21,971 bases of DNA from Bacteroidota bacterium (GTDB taxonomy: Bacteria; Bacteroidota; Bacteroidia; Chitinophagales; Saprospiraceae): contig JAGWYI010000010.1 in NCBI GenBank assembly GCA_018969455.1, positions 1 to 21,971 on the forward strand. Direction: 5' to 3'. Numbering within the stretch: position 1 is the stretch's first letter; each line of letters begins with the position of its first letter. Shown here piece by piece: positions 7,053 to 14,566 of the stretch. The notes under the pieces were generated by a model. That model saw nothing but the letters and a program-made list of their open reading frames with translations, ran no database searches and was not told the DNA's origin. The position numbers were made by a program, and so were the translations under genes.

Positions 7053-7928
7053 TTGGAATCCACCACCATCCTCTCCCACCCCGTCCAATTGATCGAATGC
7101 CCGCGCGATGCCATGCAAGGGCTACACGATTTTATTGATACCAACATCAAAGCCAATTACATCAATCAATTATTGAAAATCGGATTTGATACCATCGATT
7201 TTGGCTCTTTTGTCAGCCCCAAGGCCATCCCGCAAATGCGGGATACCGCTGAAGTGCTGGCAAAATTAGACCTTTCATCCACTACAACCAAATTACTCGC
7301 AATTGTCGCAAATCAACGGGGTGCGGAAGAAGCCTGCCAATTCCCTGAAATAAAATACCTCGGTTACCCCTTCAGCATCAGCGAAACCTTCCAATTACGC
7401 AATACCAACGCCACCATCGCCGAAAGCCTGGAACGTACCAAGGCTATTCAGGAATGTTGTTCCAAACATGAAAAAGAACTGGTTGTTTACATTTCTATGG
7501 GATTTGGCAACCCTTATGGCGATCCCTGGAACACTGAAATCGTATTCAAATGGATCGACGCCCTAGCAGAACTTGATATTCACATCTTTTCCCTGTCTGA
7601 TACCATCGGGTGCGCCAACCCCGACAACATCTCATACCTGTTTGGAAACCTCATTCCCGGTTATCCACACTTGCAATTCGGCGCACACCTGCACACTCAA
7701 CCACACAATTGGCGTGAAAAAATTGAATCCGCATGGGAAAATGGTTGCCGCCGCTTCGACGGCGCCTTGCGCGGTTATGGAGGTTGCCCCATGGCCAAAG
7801 ACGACCTTACCGGCAACATGGCAACCGAAAACATGGTGTTTTTTTTCGATGAAATGAAGCAAAATCTCCAAATCGATCGGGCTGCCTTTGGGAAAAGCAT
7901 GGCAATGGCCTTGGATGTTTTTCCATAG
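7053..7928 (+). CDS. Hydroxymethylglutaryl-CoA lyase
   Basis: The enzyme cleaves HMG-CoA to acetyl-CoA and acetoacetate, in leucine and ketone-body metabolism. The HMGL/DRE-TIM barrel signatures are visible: LIECPRDAMQG with the catalytic Arg near the N-terminus, FDTIDFGSFVSPKAIPQMRD, YPFSISETFQ, SLSDTIG, the metal-binding FGAHLHTQP and the Gly/Cys loop GYGGCPMAKDDLTGNM near the end. Bacteroidota homologues begin just before the IECPRD block. No ATG exists there: in-frame starts are TTG at 6978, 7008 and 7053, and the first ATG (7113) would delete the catalytic block. I chose TTG 7053 because it is downstream of the promoter candidate; this gives 291 residues. The start is uncertain, the identity is not. 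Confidence 0.9.
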   Translation: MESTTILSHPVQLIECPRDAMQGLHDFIDTNIKANYINQLLKIGFDTIDFGSFVSPKAIPQMRDTAEVLAKLDLSSTTTKLLAIVANQRGAEEACQFPEIKYLGYPFSISETFQLRNTNATIAESLERTKAIQECCSKHEKELVVYISMGFGNPYGDPWNTEIVFKWIDALAELDIHIFSLSDTIGCANPDNISYLFGNLIPGYPHLQFGAHLHTQPHNWREKIESAWENGCRRFDGALRGYGGCPMAKDDLTGNMATENMVFFFDEMKQNLQIDRAAFGKSMAMALDVFP

Positions 7929-8141
7929 AAACTGTTTTAAAACTTTCACAATTCCACCAATTACCCTTCAACGAAAGGCGTTAAACCCCGGTTAAAATTT
8001 AATTCGAATATGTATTAAATTTATACATAAAAAATTGTTTATCTATAATTTGGTTTTCATTTAGTAAAATTTGTTAAGAAAACCAGACAACCATCCAATA
8101 GCCACATGCATCAGAACATGGCAAGGCGCCCGGAAAACCGC

Positions 8142-8149
8142 TACTTTTG
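8142..8149 (+). promoter_or_regulatory. Candidate -7 box (TACTTTTG) of the first ompH gene
   Basis: TACTTTTG matches TAnnTTTG and would start transcription near 8156, giving a leader of about 54 bases before the ATG at 8210. Confidence 0.5.
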
Positions 8150-8157
8150 GCCCTGTA

Positions 8158-8174
8158 GCGTAAGATGCTTACGC
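8158..8174 (+). promoter_or_regulatory. Leader hairpin of the first ompH gene
   Basis: GCGTAAG, loop ATG, CTTACGC forms a perfect 7-bp stem at the predicted mRNA 5' end. The in-frame ATG at 8165 forms the loop, which supports translation starting instead at 8210 where the signal peptide begins. Confidence 0.45.
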
Positions 8175-8209
8175 ACTTCTTATTTCTCATTTACAACATC
8201 GAAATAGCC

Positions 8210-8722
8210 ATGTTAAAAAAATGCTTTTCATCTGCACTCATGATCCTCTTCTTGAGCGGATTCGTATCTGCCCAAAGAATTGCCTACGTAGACGTTACGG
8301 CCGTGCTCGAATCACTGCCCGAATATCAACGCGCACAGGAACAACTGGATAAAATTGCTACTCAGTGGCGTCAGGAAATTGCCGGAGAACAAGACAAAAT
8401 CAAAGGCATGTACAGCAAGTATCAGGCGGAACAAGTGCTGCTGAGTGAGGAAATGAAAAAAACCCGCGAAGACGAAATCCTGAGCAAAGAAAAAGAAGTA
8501 CGCGAACTCCAACGTCAAAAATTCGGTCCGGAAGGCGCACTTTTCAAAAAACGGGAAGAACTGGTCAAACCCATCCAGGATAAGGTTTACAATGCCATCA
8601 CCCAATTTGCCGAATCCAAAGGTTTCGAATTTATTTTCGATAAAGGCTCTGCCTCGGGTATGCTGTTTGCCGATAAAAAATACGATAAAACCGACGATGT
8701 GAAAGCCATGCTGGCAAAATAG
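8210..8722 (+). CDS. OmpH/Skp family periplasmic chaperone (first copy)
   Basis: The 170-residue product has a signal peptide (MLKKCFSSALMILFLSGFVSA, then Q) followed by RIAYVDVTAVLESLPEYQRAQ, the standard opening of Skp/OmpH proteins. A long charged coiled-coil follows (about residues 40-115, EEMKKTREDEILSKEKEVREL), then the returning strand segment KGFEFIFDKGSASGMLFAD. Skp-type chaperones trimerise and hold unfolded outer-membrane proteins in the periplasm. ATG 8210 is chosen over 8165 because the signal peptide starts there. The paralogue lies 204 bases downstream; two or more tandem ompH genes are common in Bacteroidota. Confidence 0.92.
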   Translation: MLKKCFSSALMILFLSGFVSAQRIAYVDVTAVLESLPEYQRAQEQLDKIATQWRQEIAGEQDKIKGMYSKYQAEQVLLSEEMKKTREDEILSKEKEVRELQRQKFGPEGALFKKREELVKPIQDKVYNAITQFAESKGFEFIFDKGSASGMLFADKKYDKTDDVKAMLAK

Positions 8723-8740
8723 CCTGCTTTATTTCAGGCT
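8721..8740 (+). terminator. Hairpin at the end of the first ompH gene
   Basis: AGCCTG, 8-base loop CTTTATTT, CAGGCT is a perfect 6-bp stem starting inside the stop codon. It lacks a T tract after the stem, so it may be an RNA-stabilising or partial terminator structure. A second small hairpin (CCTGC, 8 bases, GCAGG) follows at about 8752-8769. Confidence 0.35.
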
Positions 8741-8844
8741 GTAAACCCTATCCTGCTTCATATGGCAGGAACATTTGTACACGGCCATTTGAAAATGACA
8801 AACTCCTGCTATTTTTGCACCGTCAAATTTTGGTTTACAGCCTG
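8735..8844. repeat. Perfect 13-bp inverted repeat flanking the second ompH promoter
   Basis: CAGGCTGTAAACC (8735-8747) and GGTTTACAGCCTG (8832-8844) are exact reverse complements separated by 84 bases. The promoter of the second ompH lies between them, and the left arm overlaps the terminal hairpin of the first ompH. Confidence 0.75.
8788..8817 (+). promoter_or_regulatory. Promoter of the ompH2-murI unit
   Basis: TTTG (8788-8791), 18 bases, TATTTTTG (8810-8817): a full match to the Bacteroidota -33/-7 architecture. The predicted leader is about 100 bases long and contains the right arm of the 13-bp inverted repeat. Confidence 0.6.
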
Positions 8845-8926
8845 TTTACATTCAATACCACCGATTTTATGACTGCCTAAAGGCCCGATTAAAATTGACC
8901 AGGCATTTTTAATTTTATTTGCACAC

Positions 8927-9439
8927 ATGAAAAATACCTTTGTTCTTACCCTCGCTCTCTTGCTCGCCGTTTGCTCCACCACGCATGCACAGAAATTTGG
9001 CTATTGTAATTCCGACCTGCTCCTCGCTCAAATTCCAGAGGTTAAAGAAGCCGATAGCAATTTGAAAGACTTTCAGGGTCATCTCACCAAACAAGGCCAG
9101 GAACGTGTGAAAGCACTCCAGGATGCAGCAACCGAATTGCAACGCAAAAAAGAACAAGGCACCATCTCGCCTAAAGATTATGAAACCCAGGCCGGTAAAC
9201 TAAAGGAAGAAGAGTCTTCTATTGCTGCCTTCGAAAAGGAAGTTTACGAAAAATTGGCCAAAAAAAGGGAAGAGTTGTTCAAACCCCTCCTCGATAAAGT
9301 AAATGCTGCCATGGAAGCGGTTGCTAAAGAAAATGGATTTATGCTTGTTTTCGACTCCAACAATCCATTTCTGCTCTATGCCGCAGATTCGCTAGACGTA
9401 ACCAAACTGGTGAAAACCAAGCTTGGTATTACCAATTAA
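8927..9439 (+). CDS. OmpH/Skp family periplasmic chaperone (second copy)
   Basis: The 170-residue product has a signal peptide (MKNTFVLTLALLLAVCSTTHA, then Q) and KFGYCNSDLLLAQIPEVKEAD at the mature N-terminus. A charged coiled-coil covers about residues 45-120, followed by the final NGFMLVFDSNNPFLLYAADS strand segment. It is clearly paralogous to the preceding gene but diverged, so it is an old duplication or separate lineage. It sits 15 bases upstream of murI, suggesting co-transcription of envelope functions (outer-membrane protein folding and peptidoglycan precursor supply). Confidence 0.92.
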   Translation: MKNTFVLTLALLLAVCSTTHAQKFGYCNSDLLLAQIPEVKEADSNLKDFQGHLTKQGQERVKALQDAATELQRKKEQGTISPKDYETQAGKLKEEESSIAAFEKEVYEKLAKKREELFKPLLDKVNAAMEAVAKENGFMLVFDSNNPFLLYAADSLDVTKLVKTKLGITN

Positions 9440-9454
9440 TTCGAACCCCTTCCT

Positions 9455-10204
9455 ATGCCTGCGATCGGCTTTTTTGATTCGGGTATTGGCGGGCTTACCG
9501 TGTTGCGGGAAGCCCGCCAATTGCTTCCAAAAGAAGATTACCTGTATTATGCCGACAGCGACCATGCGCCTTACGGTACCAAATCCAGAGAAATGGTGCT
9601 GTCCCTCTTTCTGGCAGCCACAGATTTTTTGATGGACCATCGCGTAAAAGCAATTGTTGTTGCCTGCAATACAGCAACCAGCGTGGGTATCGAAGCGGCT
9701 AGAGCCCGCTATAACATCCCAGTTATTGGCATGGAACCCGCTGTCAAACCCGCACTTTTGGCTGCAAAAGACAAACGCGTGCTGGTCTTTGCCACCAAAC
9801 TTACCCTGCAACTCGATAAATTTCGAAATCTCGTCGATCGAATCGATACGGAAAACAGGGTAGATTACCTACCCTTGCAGGAATTGGTGGAATTTGCCGA
9901 AAACTTCGAATTTGATGACAATACAATTCTCCCCTACCTGAAGACACAATGGAGCAACATTAATCTGAACCAATACGGCGCCGTAGTTCTGGGATGTACC
10001 CACTTTCCGTTTTTTCGACATCAATTCAAAAAATTGCTTCCACCTGAGGTACAAATTATTGACGGAAACCTGGGAACCGTCAAAAATCTCCAGGCACGCC
10101 TGAAAGAAAATTTAAACAAAGGCGAAGGCAGCGTGCGCTATTTCAGATCCGGGAGGGAACTGCTTTTTTCCGAAATTGAAAAAGCCTTGCCTCATTCTAT
10201 TTAA
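9455..10204 (+). CDS. murI: Glutamate racemase
   Basis: MurI converts L-glutamate to D-glutamate for peptidoglycan, without cofactor. The N-terminus IGFFDSGIGGLTVLREARQLLP carries the catalytic Asp8 and the FDSGxGG motif. The two catalytic cysteines are Cys71 in VACNTATS and Cys181 in VLGCTHFPF. YYADSDHAPYGTKS (31-44) is the usual substrate-loop block. At 249 residues it is slightly short for the family, but all motifs are present. The start is the ATG at 9455. It is translated 15 bases after the ompH2 stop and converges on porP/sprF with a 27-base gap, in which no clear terminator is visible. Confidence 0.96.
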   Translation: MPAIGFFDSGIGGLTVLREARQLLPKEDYLYYADSDHAPYGTKSREMVLSLFLAATDFLMDHRVKAIVVACNTATSVGIEAARARYNIPVIGMEPAVKPALLAAKDKRVLVFATKLTLQLDKFRNLVDRIDTENRVDYLPLQELVEFAENFEFDDNTILPYLKTQWSNINLNQYGAVVLGCTHFPFFRHQFKKLLPPEVQIIDGNLGTVKNLQARLKENLNKGEGSVRYFRSGRELLFSEIEKALPHSI

Positions 10205-10231
10205 GAGATAACAATGTAACGTAGGAAGAAA

Positions 10232-11269
10232 TTAAAACTTCGGACACAAAATTTCCTCATTTTCATAATTACCCAGGTACGTTACCGACAATTCAAAGGC
10301 TCCCTGCCGCTGGTTGGCCGACAAGGCCTCCAAATTGAGGTCGTAACTAAATCCAAATACTACATTTGATATTTCAAATCCCAAAAGCGCCACCACCGCA
10401 TCAATACCCATGCCGTCATTGTTTTTTACCGGACGAACCCACGAACCAAATACCAAGGCACTGGTTCCGTATTTCCCCATCACAAAACGCAAATTTGCAC
10501 CGGTATTAATTTCCAAATGCGGCCCTTGCGCAGCAAATAAAAATCGGGGCAAGAAGGAAACCCTATTGTTCCGCTGCAAGGGAATATTGGCCGAAAATTG
10601 ACCGCTCAACTTACGATACAATTTATCGCCCTCATTTTTGGTCTCATAAAAGGAAATGTTGGGTTGCAAAAAATGATGCAGCGCCAACCCAGCATACACG
10701 CCTCCATATTTCCCAATCTTTGCGGTATAATTCAACCCAACATTGTAATCCGTGTAAGAAATGTTATTTCCTGGAAGGTTTTCCCCTGTCCCAAAAGTGT
10801 AACCCGTACTTCCGTCAAATTGATCGTGAAAATTCAAAGACGCATAATTTACACTGCGCTGGGTAAGTCCCGCCTGTAGGCCCAACGAAAGAAATTGACG
10901 CTCATTCACATCCAGTGCCTTGTGATAAGCCAGGGCAATTGCAACCTGTGTGGTGTTGAAATCGATAACGGGTACCTTGTCGTTCACAAAATTGATACCC
11001 AGGCCAATCGCATCCTGACGTGCAGTGCGCGCAGGCGAATCAAATCGCAAATCTGCTCCAACCGCAAACGTTTTTATCGGATTGTCCAGCACGCGACGCC
11101 ATTGGTCGCGATAATTCATACCAACCCGGTATTTGCCCTCCATGACACCGGTTAGCGCCGGATTCAGCGTCATCGGCGCCGCATAAAATTGGGTAAAATG
11201 CTTGTCTTGCGAAAAACCATGTTGTACCAAACAAACCAGGCAAACAATTAGGAGGAGCAGTTTTTTCAT
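10232..11269 (-). CDS. PorP/SprF family type IX secretion outer-membrane protein
   Basis: The 345-residue product has a signal peptide (MKKLLLLIVCLVCLVQHGFS, then Q), then DKHFTQFYAAPMTLNPALTGVMEGKYRVGMNYRDQW, the diagnostic PorP/SprF opening. The rest shows alternating hydrophobic strands of an outer-membrane beta-barrel. PorP/SprF proteins belong to the type IX secretion and gliding apparatus. They are often encoded beside large secreted substrates, which is not the case here. The upstream in-frame codons to 11356 are discarded: the signal peptide begins at the ATG at 11269 and the promoter box lies at 11290-11297. It stands alone between convergent murI and the divergent OPT transporter. 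Confidence 0.93.
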   Translation of the reverse strand: MKKLLLLIVCLVCLVQHGFSQDKHFTQFYAAPMTLNPALTGVMEGKYRVGMNYRDQWRRVLDNPIKTFAVGADLRFDSPARTARQDAIGLGINFVNDKVPVIDFNTTQVAIALAYHKALDVNERQFLSLGLQAGLTQRSVNYASLNFHDQFDGSTGYTFGTGENLPGNNISYTDYNVGLNYTAKIGKYGGVYAGLALHHFLQPNISFYETKNEGDKLYRKLSGQFSANIPLQRNNRVSFLPRFLFAAQGPHLEINTGANLRFVMGKYGTSALVFGSWVRPVKNNDGMGIDAVVALLGFEISNVVFGFSYDLNLEALSANQRQGAFELSVTYLGNYENEEILCPKF

Positions 11270-11289
11270 AAAATCGGATAAAATTTTGG

Positions 11290-11297
11290 CAAAGGTA
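11290..11297 (-). promoter_or_regulatory. Candidate -7 box (TACCTTTG) of porP/sprF
   Basis: The minus strand reads TACCTTTG, matching TAnnTTTG, 20 bases before the ATG at 11269. This rules out the longer upstream frame as translated. Confidence 0.5.
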
Positions 11298-11379
11298 CAT
11301 ACATAACAACTTTTAAAAAGCACGTACCGCATTTGAGAACAATAATTCCTTCCCACAAACGCGCTTTTCCCTGATTTTG

Positions 11380-11405
11380 AGGCATTGATGCCTGTTTTTA
11401 ACAGG
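11380..11405. other. Two overlapping, mutually exclusive hairpins in a divergent intergenic region
   Basis: AGGCAT, TG, ATGCCT (11380-11393) and CCTGTT, TTT, AACAGG (11391-11405) are each perfect 6-bp stems and share the bases CCT. The 281-base gap (11357-11637) between the divergent porP/sprF and OPT genes holds no gene. The plus-strand tract CTTCTTTG at 11612-11619 is only a weak promoter match for the transporter. Confidence 0.45.
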
Positions 11406-11637
11406 AAAAAATGAACGAAAAATACGCAAAAAATACAGAATTAATCGTCCCCAATTGCTGAAATTCTCAATTTAAATATACCTTTCCGGCTCAAAGCCCA
11501 AATTATTCACAGCGCTCATGGTATGCTACCAAGTATGATTCTGCCAAATTCTGATTGTCAGTATAATATGTCATAATACCCTCGGCGCAAGTCTCTTTTT
11601 CCTAAAGTCCCTTCTTTGTCAAATAAAATGATCGAAA

Positions 11638-13668
11638 ATGGCACAATCTTTCACTGAATTCAAACCCTATGTTGCCTCCGACGACCACAGTGTCAAGGAA
11701 TTTACCGTGCGAGCGGTGGTTTTAGGCGCCCTGTTTGGTATTTTATTCGGCGCTGCTACCGTATATCTTGCCCTGAAAGCCGGACTAACCGTATCGGCTT
11801 CCATTCCAATCGCTGTATTGGCCATTTCCCTGGGTCGCAAGTTTTTGGGAACCACTATACTGGAAAACAACATCATTCAAACCACTGGATCTGCGGGCGA
11901 ATCCGTTGCTGCCGGGGTGGTATTTACCCTTCCTGCCTTCCTGTTTTTGAGCGACGGCATCGGAAAAGGTTATTTTAATTACTGGACCATCCTGATGCTG
12001 GCAATTTTTGGGGGTATTTTGGGGGTTCTCATGATGATCCCCTTGCGCCGTTCGCTGATTGTCAAAGAACATGACAACCTTCCTTATCCGGAAGGAACTG
12101 CTTGTGCGCAGGTTTTAATTGCGGGAGAAAAGGGGGGAGATTTCGCTAAAACAGCCTACCAGGGCCTGGGTTTTGCATTTGTATATGCCATTTTACAAAA
12201 GGTACTTCATGTTATCGCCGAAATGCCCAAATTTGCCACCGCCGCAGCCAATAAATACTTGCCTGCAGCAGTCGTAAGCGGAGAGGTAACACCTGAATAT
12301 TTGGGTGTGGGTTACATCATAGGACCGCGAATTGCAGGCGTACTGGTTGCCGGAGGGGTTCTGGCCTGGTTGGGATTGATCCCCTTGCTTGCCACTCTGG
12401 TTCCGGCAGATACCATCGCAGCGCAATTGGCCAAACTAGGCATGTTAGACCCCGCAGTTGCCAATGCCCGATTCGGATGGGATCCCACCACCCATACTTT
12501 CGGAAAACTGGCCGATGCGGTATACCGTGCATATGTACGCCAAATTGGCGCTGGCGCCGTAGCAGGGGCAGGGTTTATTACTTTGTTCAAAACAATGCCT
12601 ACCATCATCTCCTCCTTTCGGGAAAGCCTGGCCGACATGCGCAATCGAGACAAATCCACCGCCGTGGCACGTACCGAAAACGATCTCCCCATGACTGTTG
12701 TCGGATTTGGTGCACTAGGACTCATACTTCTCATGGCAATTTTGCCCAACATCCCCGGCGACAGCATTCTGAGCAAATTACTCATTGGCGTCCTGGTGAT
12801 TGTTTTCGGTTTTTTCTTTGTTACCGTTTCCAGCCGTATTGTGGGTATCATTGGCAGCAGCAACAACCCCATCTCAGGCATGACGATTGCAACGATTATG
12901 GGAACTGCCCTCGTATTTATCGGTGTTGGTTGGACGGGCAAATATTATGAACCCATGGCGCTTGTGGTAGGAAGCATGATCTGCATTGCTGCTGCCAATG
13001 CCGGAGCCACCTCCCAAGACCTTAAAACCGGTTACCTGGTAGGGGCCACACCCAAATATCAACAACTTGCCCTATTCATTGGTGTAATCGTTTCCACCCT
13101 GGTTATTGGTTTTACCGTTCAATTTCTTGATAACCCGACCGCCGAAATGCGTGCAGCGGGGATTGAGCATGCAATCGGAGAAAAATTCAATGCACCACAG
13201 GCAACCCTGATGGCTACCTTAATTAAGGGTCTGTTGTCGTTCAATCTGGATTGGCAGTTTGTTTTGGTTGGACTGTTTATTTCCATCACCATGGAGTTGT
13301 GTGCCGTGAAATCGCTTTCATTTGCCGTAGGCCTCTATCTGCCTTTGGCGACCACCCTGCCTATTTATGCAGGAGGCGCTTTGCGCGGCCTGACAGATTG
13401 GATGGCTAAAAGAAAAGGAGAAGCAGAAGAAGACTCCGATTTGGGCAAGGGGAGTTTGTTTGCAACCGGTTTGGTAGCTGGCGGTGCGCTGGCAGGCGTG
13501 GTGGTAGCCATGCTGCAGGCGTCGGATGTAACCGCAAAACCCCTGGAAGGATTCAGTCTGGAACACATTTTAACCGGAAGCCTGGGCGACGGTGGATACA
13601 ATGCGCTCGGAGTATTGTTTTTTGCCACCTTGGCCTTCTTTCTTTTGCGCGCAGCCCGCAAAAAATAG
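11638..13668 (+). CDS. OPT family oligopeptide/metal-chelate transporter
   Basis: The 676-residue membrane protein has about 14-16 hydrophobic segments. The family signatures are visible: VYLALKAGLTVSASIPIAVLA (42-62), the conserved GSAGESVAAGVVFTLPAF (84-101) and SNNPISGMTIAT around 408-419. The large loop between about 210 and 300 is typical of the bacterial OPT branch. OPT transporters are usually proton-coupled importers of oligopeptides or metal chelates; the substrate cannot be told from sequence. It starts at the ATG at 11638 (MAQSFTEFKPYV). The ATG ten bases upstream is out of frame. It is a single-gene unit, followed 141 bases later by the sdh operon, which has its own promoter. Confidence 0.92.
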   Translation: MAQSFTEFKPYVASDDHSVKEFTVRAVVLGALFGILFGAATVYLALKAGLTVSASIPIAVLAISLGRKFLGTTILENNIIQTTGSAGESVAAGVVFTLPAFLFLSDGIGKGYFNYWTILMLAIFGGILGVLMMIPLRRSLIVKEHDNLPYPEGTACAQVLIAGEKGGDFAKTAYQGLGFAFVYAILQKVLHVIAEMPKFATAAANKYLPAAVVSGEVTPEYLGVGYIIGPRIAGVLVAGGVLAWLGLIPLLATLVPADTIAAQLAKLGMLDPAVANARFGWDPTTHTFGKLADAVYRAYVRQIGAGAVAGAGFITLFKTMPTIISSFRESLADMRNRDKSTAVARTENDLPMTVVGFGALGLILLMAILPNIPGDSILSKLLIGVLVIVFGFFFVTVSSRIVGIIGSSNNPISGMTIATIMGTALVFIGVGWTGKYYEPMALVVGSMICIAAANAGATSQDLKTGYLVGATPKYQQLALFIGVIVSTLVIGFTVQFLDNPTAEMRAAGIEHAIGEKFNAPQATLMATLIKGLLSFNLDWQFVLVGLFISITMELCAVKSLSFAVGLYLPLATTLPIYAGGALRGLTDWMAKRKGEAEEDSDLGKGSLFATGLVAGGALAGVVVAMLQASDVTAKPLEGFSLEHILTGSLGDGGYNALGVLFFATLAFFLLRAARKK

Positions 13669-13738
13669 GGTTTAAAACGGGAATCTGTTTTGACTGGATC
13701 TAAATAGCAAAACTTAACCGTTCCTTTTTAACATATTA

Positions 13739-13769
13739 TTTGGTGAACCGTTTTCACCAAGTAGTTTTA
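13739..13769 (+). promoter_or_regulatory. sdh operon promoter with embedded operator-like dyad
   Basis: TTTG (13739-13742), 19 bases, TAGTTTTA (13762-13769) fits the Bacteroidota -33/-7 arrangement, with one mismatch in the last base of the -7 box. A perfect dyad, TTGGTGAA, 5 bases, TTCACCAA (13740-13760), overlaps the -33 element and fills the spacer. That placement suits a repressor or regulator binding site; the regulator is unknown. Confidence 0.55.
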
Positions 13770-13809
13770 CGCCGCAATTCAAACTCATCACCCTTACTCA
13801 TACCGAACC

Positions 13810-14499
13810 ATGAGTTGGTTTACCAAATTCTTAACTTCTTCCATTGGCCAGAAATTTGTGATGGCCCTCACCGGCATTTTTTTAATGTTGTTTTTGATCG
13901 TCCACCTGTTGGGAAATCTTCAGTTGCTCAATGACGATGGAGGGGCCTCTTTTAATTTCTATGCACATTTTATGACCCACAATCCCTTGATCAAAACGGT
14001 TTCGTACTTGCTGTATGCCTCCATTTTGTTGCATGCCTATCAGGGACTTTTGTTGTGGCGCAAGAACCGGGCTTCCCGGGGCAATGTGCGCTATGCAGTC
14101 AATCATGTGCGATCTACCGAAGTTGCTTCGCGCAATATGGCGTGGCTGGGTATTGTGATTTTGGTTTTCATTATATTACACATGTACCAGTTCTGGTTCC
14201 AGATGCACTGGGGGCCTGTCCCTTTTGTAGAATATCCGGATGGCACAGAGCCCGTGAAAGACCTTTATACCCTGGTTGCTGCGGCCTATTCCAATTTGGC
14301 ATATGTGATTTTTTACGTTGTGAGCATGGTGGTGGTTGCCTATCACCTCTGGCATGGCTTCTGGTCTTCGTTCCAAACTTTGGGTCTCAATCACCCCAAA
14401 TACATGCCGCTGGTGCGGGGTATCGGAGTGGCGTATGCCATCGGAATTCCACTATTGTTTGCCATCATTCCGGTTTGGATGTACATCGGAGCAAAATAA
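13810..14499 (+). CDS. sdhC: Succinate dehydrogenase / fumarate reductase cytochrome b subunit
   Basis: The 229-residue membrane anchor belongs to the single-subunit b558 type used by Bacteroidota and Bacillus/Wolinella-like complex II. Five hydrophobic segments lie near 16-40, 62-84, 110-130, 155-180 and 203-225. Candidate haem-ligand histidines sit inside helices: His32 (IVHLLGN), His75 (LLHAYQG), His124 (LHMYQF) and His179/His182 (YHLWHGF), consistent with a di-haem protein. It transfers electrons between the Fe-S subunit and menaquinone. It is the first gene of sdhC-sdhA-sdhB; no separate sdhD is present or expected for this type. Confidence 0.95.
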   Translation: MSWFTKFLTSSIGQKFVMALTGIFLMLFLIVHLLGNLQLLNDDGGASFNFYAHFMTHNPLIKTVSYLLYASILLHAYQGLLLWRKNRASRGNVRYAVNHVRSTEVASRNMAWLGIVILVFIILHMYQFWFQMHWGPVPFVEYPDGTEPVKDLYTLVAAAYSNLAYVIFYVVSMVVVAYHLWHGFWSSFQTLGLNHPKYMPLVRGIGVAYAIGIPLLFAIIPVWMYIGAK

Positions 14500-14566
14500 A
14501 TCCAACCCAACACATTTCTTTGACTTTGATCTAAAAAAGTAAATACAACCATTTAACTATACAGCA

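Larger units (their letters stand above)
7929..8209. other. Intergenic region before the first ompH, with a 5'-leader hairpin
   Basis: No gene is seen. An A/T-rich hairpin (ATGTAT, 7-base loop, ATACAT) spans 8010-8028, and GTTTTAAAAC at 7934-7943 is a 10-bp palindrome just after the lyase stop. Neither is a typical terminator. The promoter box and leader hairpin of the next gene are listed separately. Confidence 0.5.

Noticed and set aside
12312..12941. 209-codon minus-strand ORF inside the OPT transporter
   Set aside because: It is antisense to a well-supported membrane gene, and its composition (Pro/Thr/Met-rich) reflects the complementary strand.
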